A DNA stretch of 64,000 bases from Erpobdella octoculata. Taxonomy: Eukaryota > Annelida > Clitellata > Hirudinida > Erpobdellidae. Under the pieces are notes generated by a model. The model did not search any database. It saw only the letters and a list, made by a program, of their open reading frames with translations, and had not been told where the DNA came from. This document shows, one piece after another, positions 62,031-64,000 of this stretch (position 1 is the stretch's first letter; every line of letters begins with the position of its first letter). The stretch lies in NCBI GenBank assembly GCA_963978895.1, contig OZ022239.1:11813774-11877773 (forward strand). Reading direction: 5' to 3'. The position numbers were made by a program, and so were the translations under genes.

Positions 62031-63236
62031 TTTTGTATCTGTAAAAGTTTCTCACCTTTTTATAATTGTGTGCACGTTCTTCTCATGAGACTTTAGTTTC
62101 TGGTGTTTTCGACTTTTTCCCTCCTACGACATTTTATCCTTGGGAAAGTAATAATAACCCCTAAAAATATTGCCAGCAGTGTGAGAAGCTGAGAAGACAA
62201 ATATTTTAAAACCCACACTTTAAAACTCTCCTAGACACTTTCCACTCCCATTATTATGGGATGACCGGGTTAAGTGGGGGTACTTTTCTAAATACTTTTC
62301 TAAACGTTAATACTATTACCACGGCAATGCCGGCGCAGTAGCAATTTTACCGATTATTTCACCGGCGGGATTGCCGGGGAAATAATCGGTCACCGCCGGT
62401 GCAATAGCAGCAAATAAATTATTAAATAATTAATAAAATAATCTTTATTTAATCAAATATTTATAATTAACAAAATAATGTGCCGTCTTCAGGCATACTG
62501 CCTGCATAGTTTATTTTTATCTTTGGATTCTCGTTTTCATAATTTCGGGGGCTTAGGCCTCCGGAGAATGGCGGGAAGATTGCAGCCTAGGTGACGCACA
62601 GTATATAAAATCAGCGAGCTAAGAAAATCCGCCATAACTTACTCGTCTCTTTCTGTGCGTTTCGTTCTCGCGTTCTGTAATCAGTGATTTCTTTCATGCA
62701 AGAAAACAAGGTAAATTGATTTATTAAAATTAAATTATTATCTATTACTACCGTGGGTTTTCTTTATTTCTCTCGCTCCCGTTTCCTACCTCACTTGATT
62801 TCCCGCCGCGAACTTATCAATAATTGTATCAAAATCTGTTTCTTTACATATTCTATTTCTAAGTTTAAACAAAAAAGTAATTAAAATATTTTCTAGCATA
62901 GATAATAATATAGTAATCGATAATTTCCCGCCGTTGTTACGATTAATTTTAAATTGCAATTGCATTTGTTGATTTAAAATATTTTCTAGCAGTAGAATTA
63001 GAATAGTATTCATATTACGCAAATTAAAATTGTTTATATAAACTGTAAGTCGCGTGCAGGTCCAAGATAAACATCAGTGCATATTGTTAATGATCTGCTA
63101 TCGGTTCCTAATTGGCAGAAATTCCACTCCTTTCTTGCATTCAGCGCCAGGCGTGTTCAATGTGTTCAACATTTGTGATAAATTTTGATTGTTGTGTATT
63201 GCAGCTGAAGAAAGTGTAATTAACTTAAGTTTTATA
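62031..63236. other. no gene recognised
   Basis: AT-rich DNA with a GC-rich patch of inverted CCGGCG/CGCCGG motifs at 62320-62405 (possible MITE). Short minus-strand ORFs have no recognisable domain. Confidence 0.4.
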
Positions 63237-64000
63237 CTAGCGGGGTACCCGGTGTTTTAAAGGTTTTCCTATCGTTTTTCTCGTTCCCGTTTCCTTCCTC
63301 GCTTGCTCTCCCGCTCCCGGTCGATTTCCACTGGAGTTAAGCTGGCAGACTCGATTAGTATGGGATTACGTAGAGTGAATGTATGGGTGAAGCTAGCAGA
63401 CTCGGAAACAAAATTCACTTTAATAAAAAAAAAACATCGGTAATAAAAGATACAGGTCTATTAAGTTATAATATGCACTCAAATTCAATACACCCACAGA
63501 AATTCCGAAGAAATCGAGTTGGTTCTAAACGTAAACAATAGATAGCCTGAGGCGCACGGCGAATGGCATACACAGAGCATTCTATAACGCTGACGTAAAG
63601 CGCTATATCTCAGTAACTATCAACTATTAAGCAACCATTTAAAGTGCCACACAATCATCTAGTGGTCTTTTAATAAACATCCAAAAATCTTTATTACACC
63701 CCTAGGTTTAATATTTAATAAGTCGTCAGGAAAAGACGCGAATTTCACTGATATGTTATATAGTAGAATTGCGAAAAATACGACTTACGTCAACCGCTAT
63801 ATCTCAGTAACTATCAACTATTAAGCAACCATTTAAAGTGCCACACAATCATCTAGTGGTCTTTTAATAAACATCCAAAAATCTTTATTACACCCCTAGG
63901 TTTAATATTTAATAAGTCGTCAGGAAAAGACGCGAATTTCACTGATATGTTATATAGTAGAATTGCGAAAAATACGACTTACGTCAACCGCTATATCTCA
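63237..64000 (-). mobile_element. Helitron, 3' end at 63237, running off the right edge
   Basis: On the minus strand the end reads AAACACCGGGTACCCCGCTAG minus its first base, followed by T, with the GGGTACCC hairpin. The purine array GGGAGAGCAAGCGAGG precedes it, as before the Helitron end at 33284. The 5' TC end would lie beyond 64000. The 194-bp satellite appears to be internal to it. Confidence 0.65.
63601..64000. repeat. 194-bp satellite, two full identical units and the start of a third
   Basis: Units begin with CGCTATATCTCAGTAACTAT at 63601, 63795 and 63989. The first two units look identical throughout by eye. The array continues past the window edge. Confidence 0.97.

Noticed and set aside
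61537..62088. 183-codon Phe/Pro/Arg-rich ORF
   Set aside because: Most of it is the TTTTCGCCCCCG minisatellite; the first ~35 codons have no recognisable family.

Overview
This window is nuclear DNA of an invertebrate animal. The evidence is spliced genes with GT/AG introns, a U6 snRNA gene, internal TTAGGG-type telomeric repeats, an animal-specific ARID3 (dead ringer) gene, a macro/RING/Deltex gene, CR1- and RTE-like LINEs, hAT transposons, Helitrons and a tRNA-derived SINE. The DNA is AT-rich and full of microsatellites. A lophotrochozoan (annelid or mollusc) or another non-arthropod invertebrate fits, but the sequence does not settle the species.

Layout. Bases 1-16000 hold no exon I can recognise. 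They contain decayed hAT-like repeats, a SINE head and many microsatellites and minisatellites: (ATC)n, (CT)n, (AT)n, (GGAT)n and a 14-bp repeat. Bases 16065-20852 (minus strand) carry the first three coding exons of an ARID3-like transcription factor; its remaining exons must lie further left or outside the window. Bases 21000-29500 are repeats: a four-copy dispersed element, a 27-bp minisatellite, two hAT relics, and a foldback-like DNA element with poly-C/G termini and internal telomeric repeats. Bases 29946-36400 hold a Helitron with an internal ~156-bp satellite, a second Helitron 3' end, a LINE fragment, a SINE and an apparently intact CR1-like LINE with a 919-codon ORF. Bases 37129-38103 hold a small hAT MITE with perfect target duplications and an RTE-like LINE 3' end.

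Bases 39517-50352 (plus strand) encode a nine-exon gene for an 840-residue protein: an unassigned N-terminal region, then macro domain, C3HC4 RING and Deltex C-terminal (DTC) domain. All exon phases join exactly. Its large intron (40860-48428) contains hAT elements nested inside each other. Bases 51687-59500 (minus strand) are one old LINE cut into four pieces by three later insertions, each marked by a target-site duplication: a 5'-truncated LINE, a second copy of the telomeric-repeat element, and a 3.5-kb hAT that itself contains another LINE and another hAT. A U6 snRNA gene follows at 59807-59913 (minus). The right end has a Helitron 3' terminus (minus strand) followed by a perfect 194-bp tandem repeat running off the window.

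The two host protein genes show no shared pathway: ARID3 is a nuclear DNA-binding regulator, while the macro/RING/Deltex protein belongs to ADP-ribosylation and ubiquitin signalling. The most notable items are the macro-RING-DTC fusion, the mobile element carrying telomeric repeats between G-run termini, and the unusually readable nesting of transposons.
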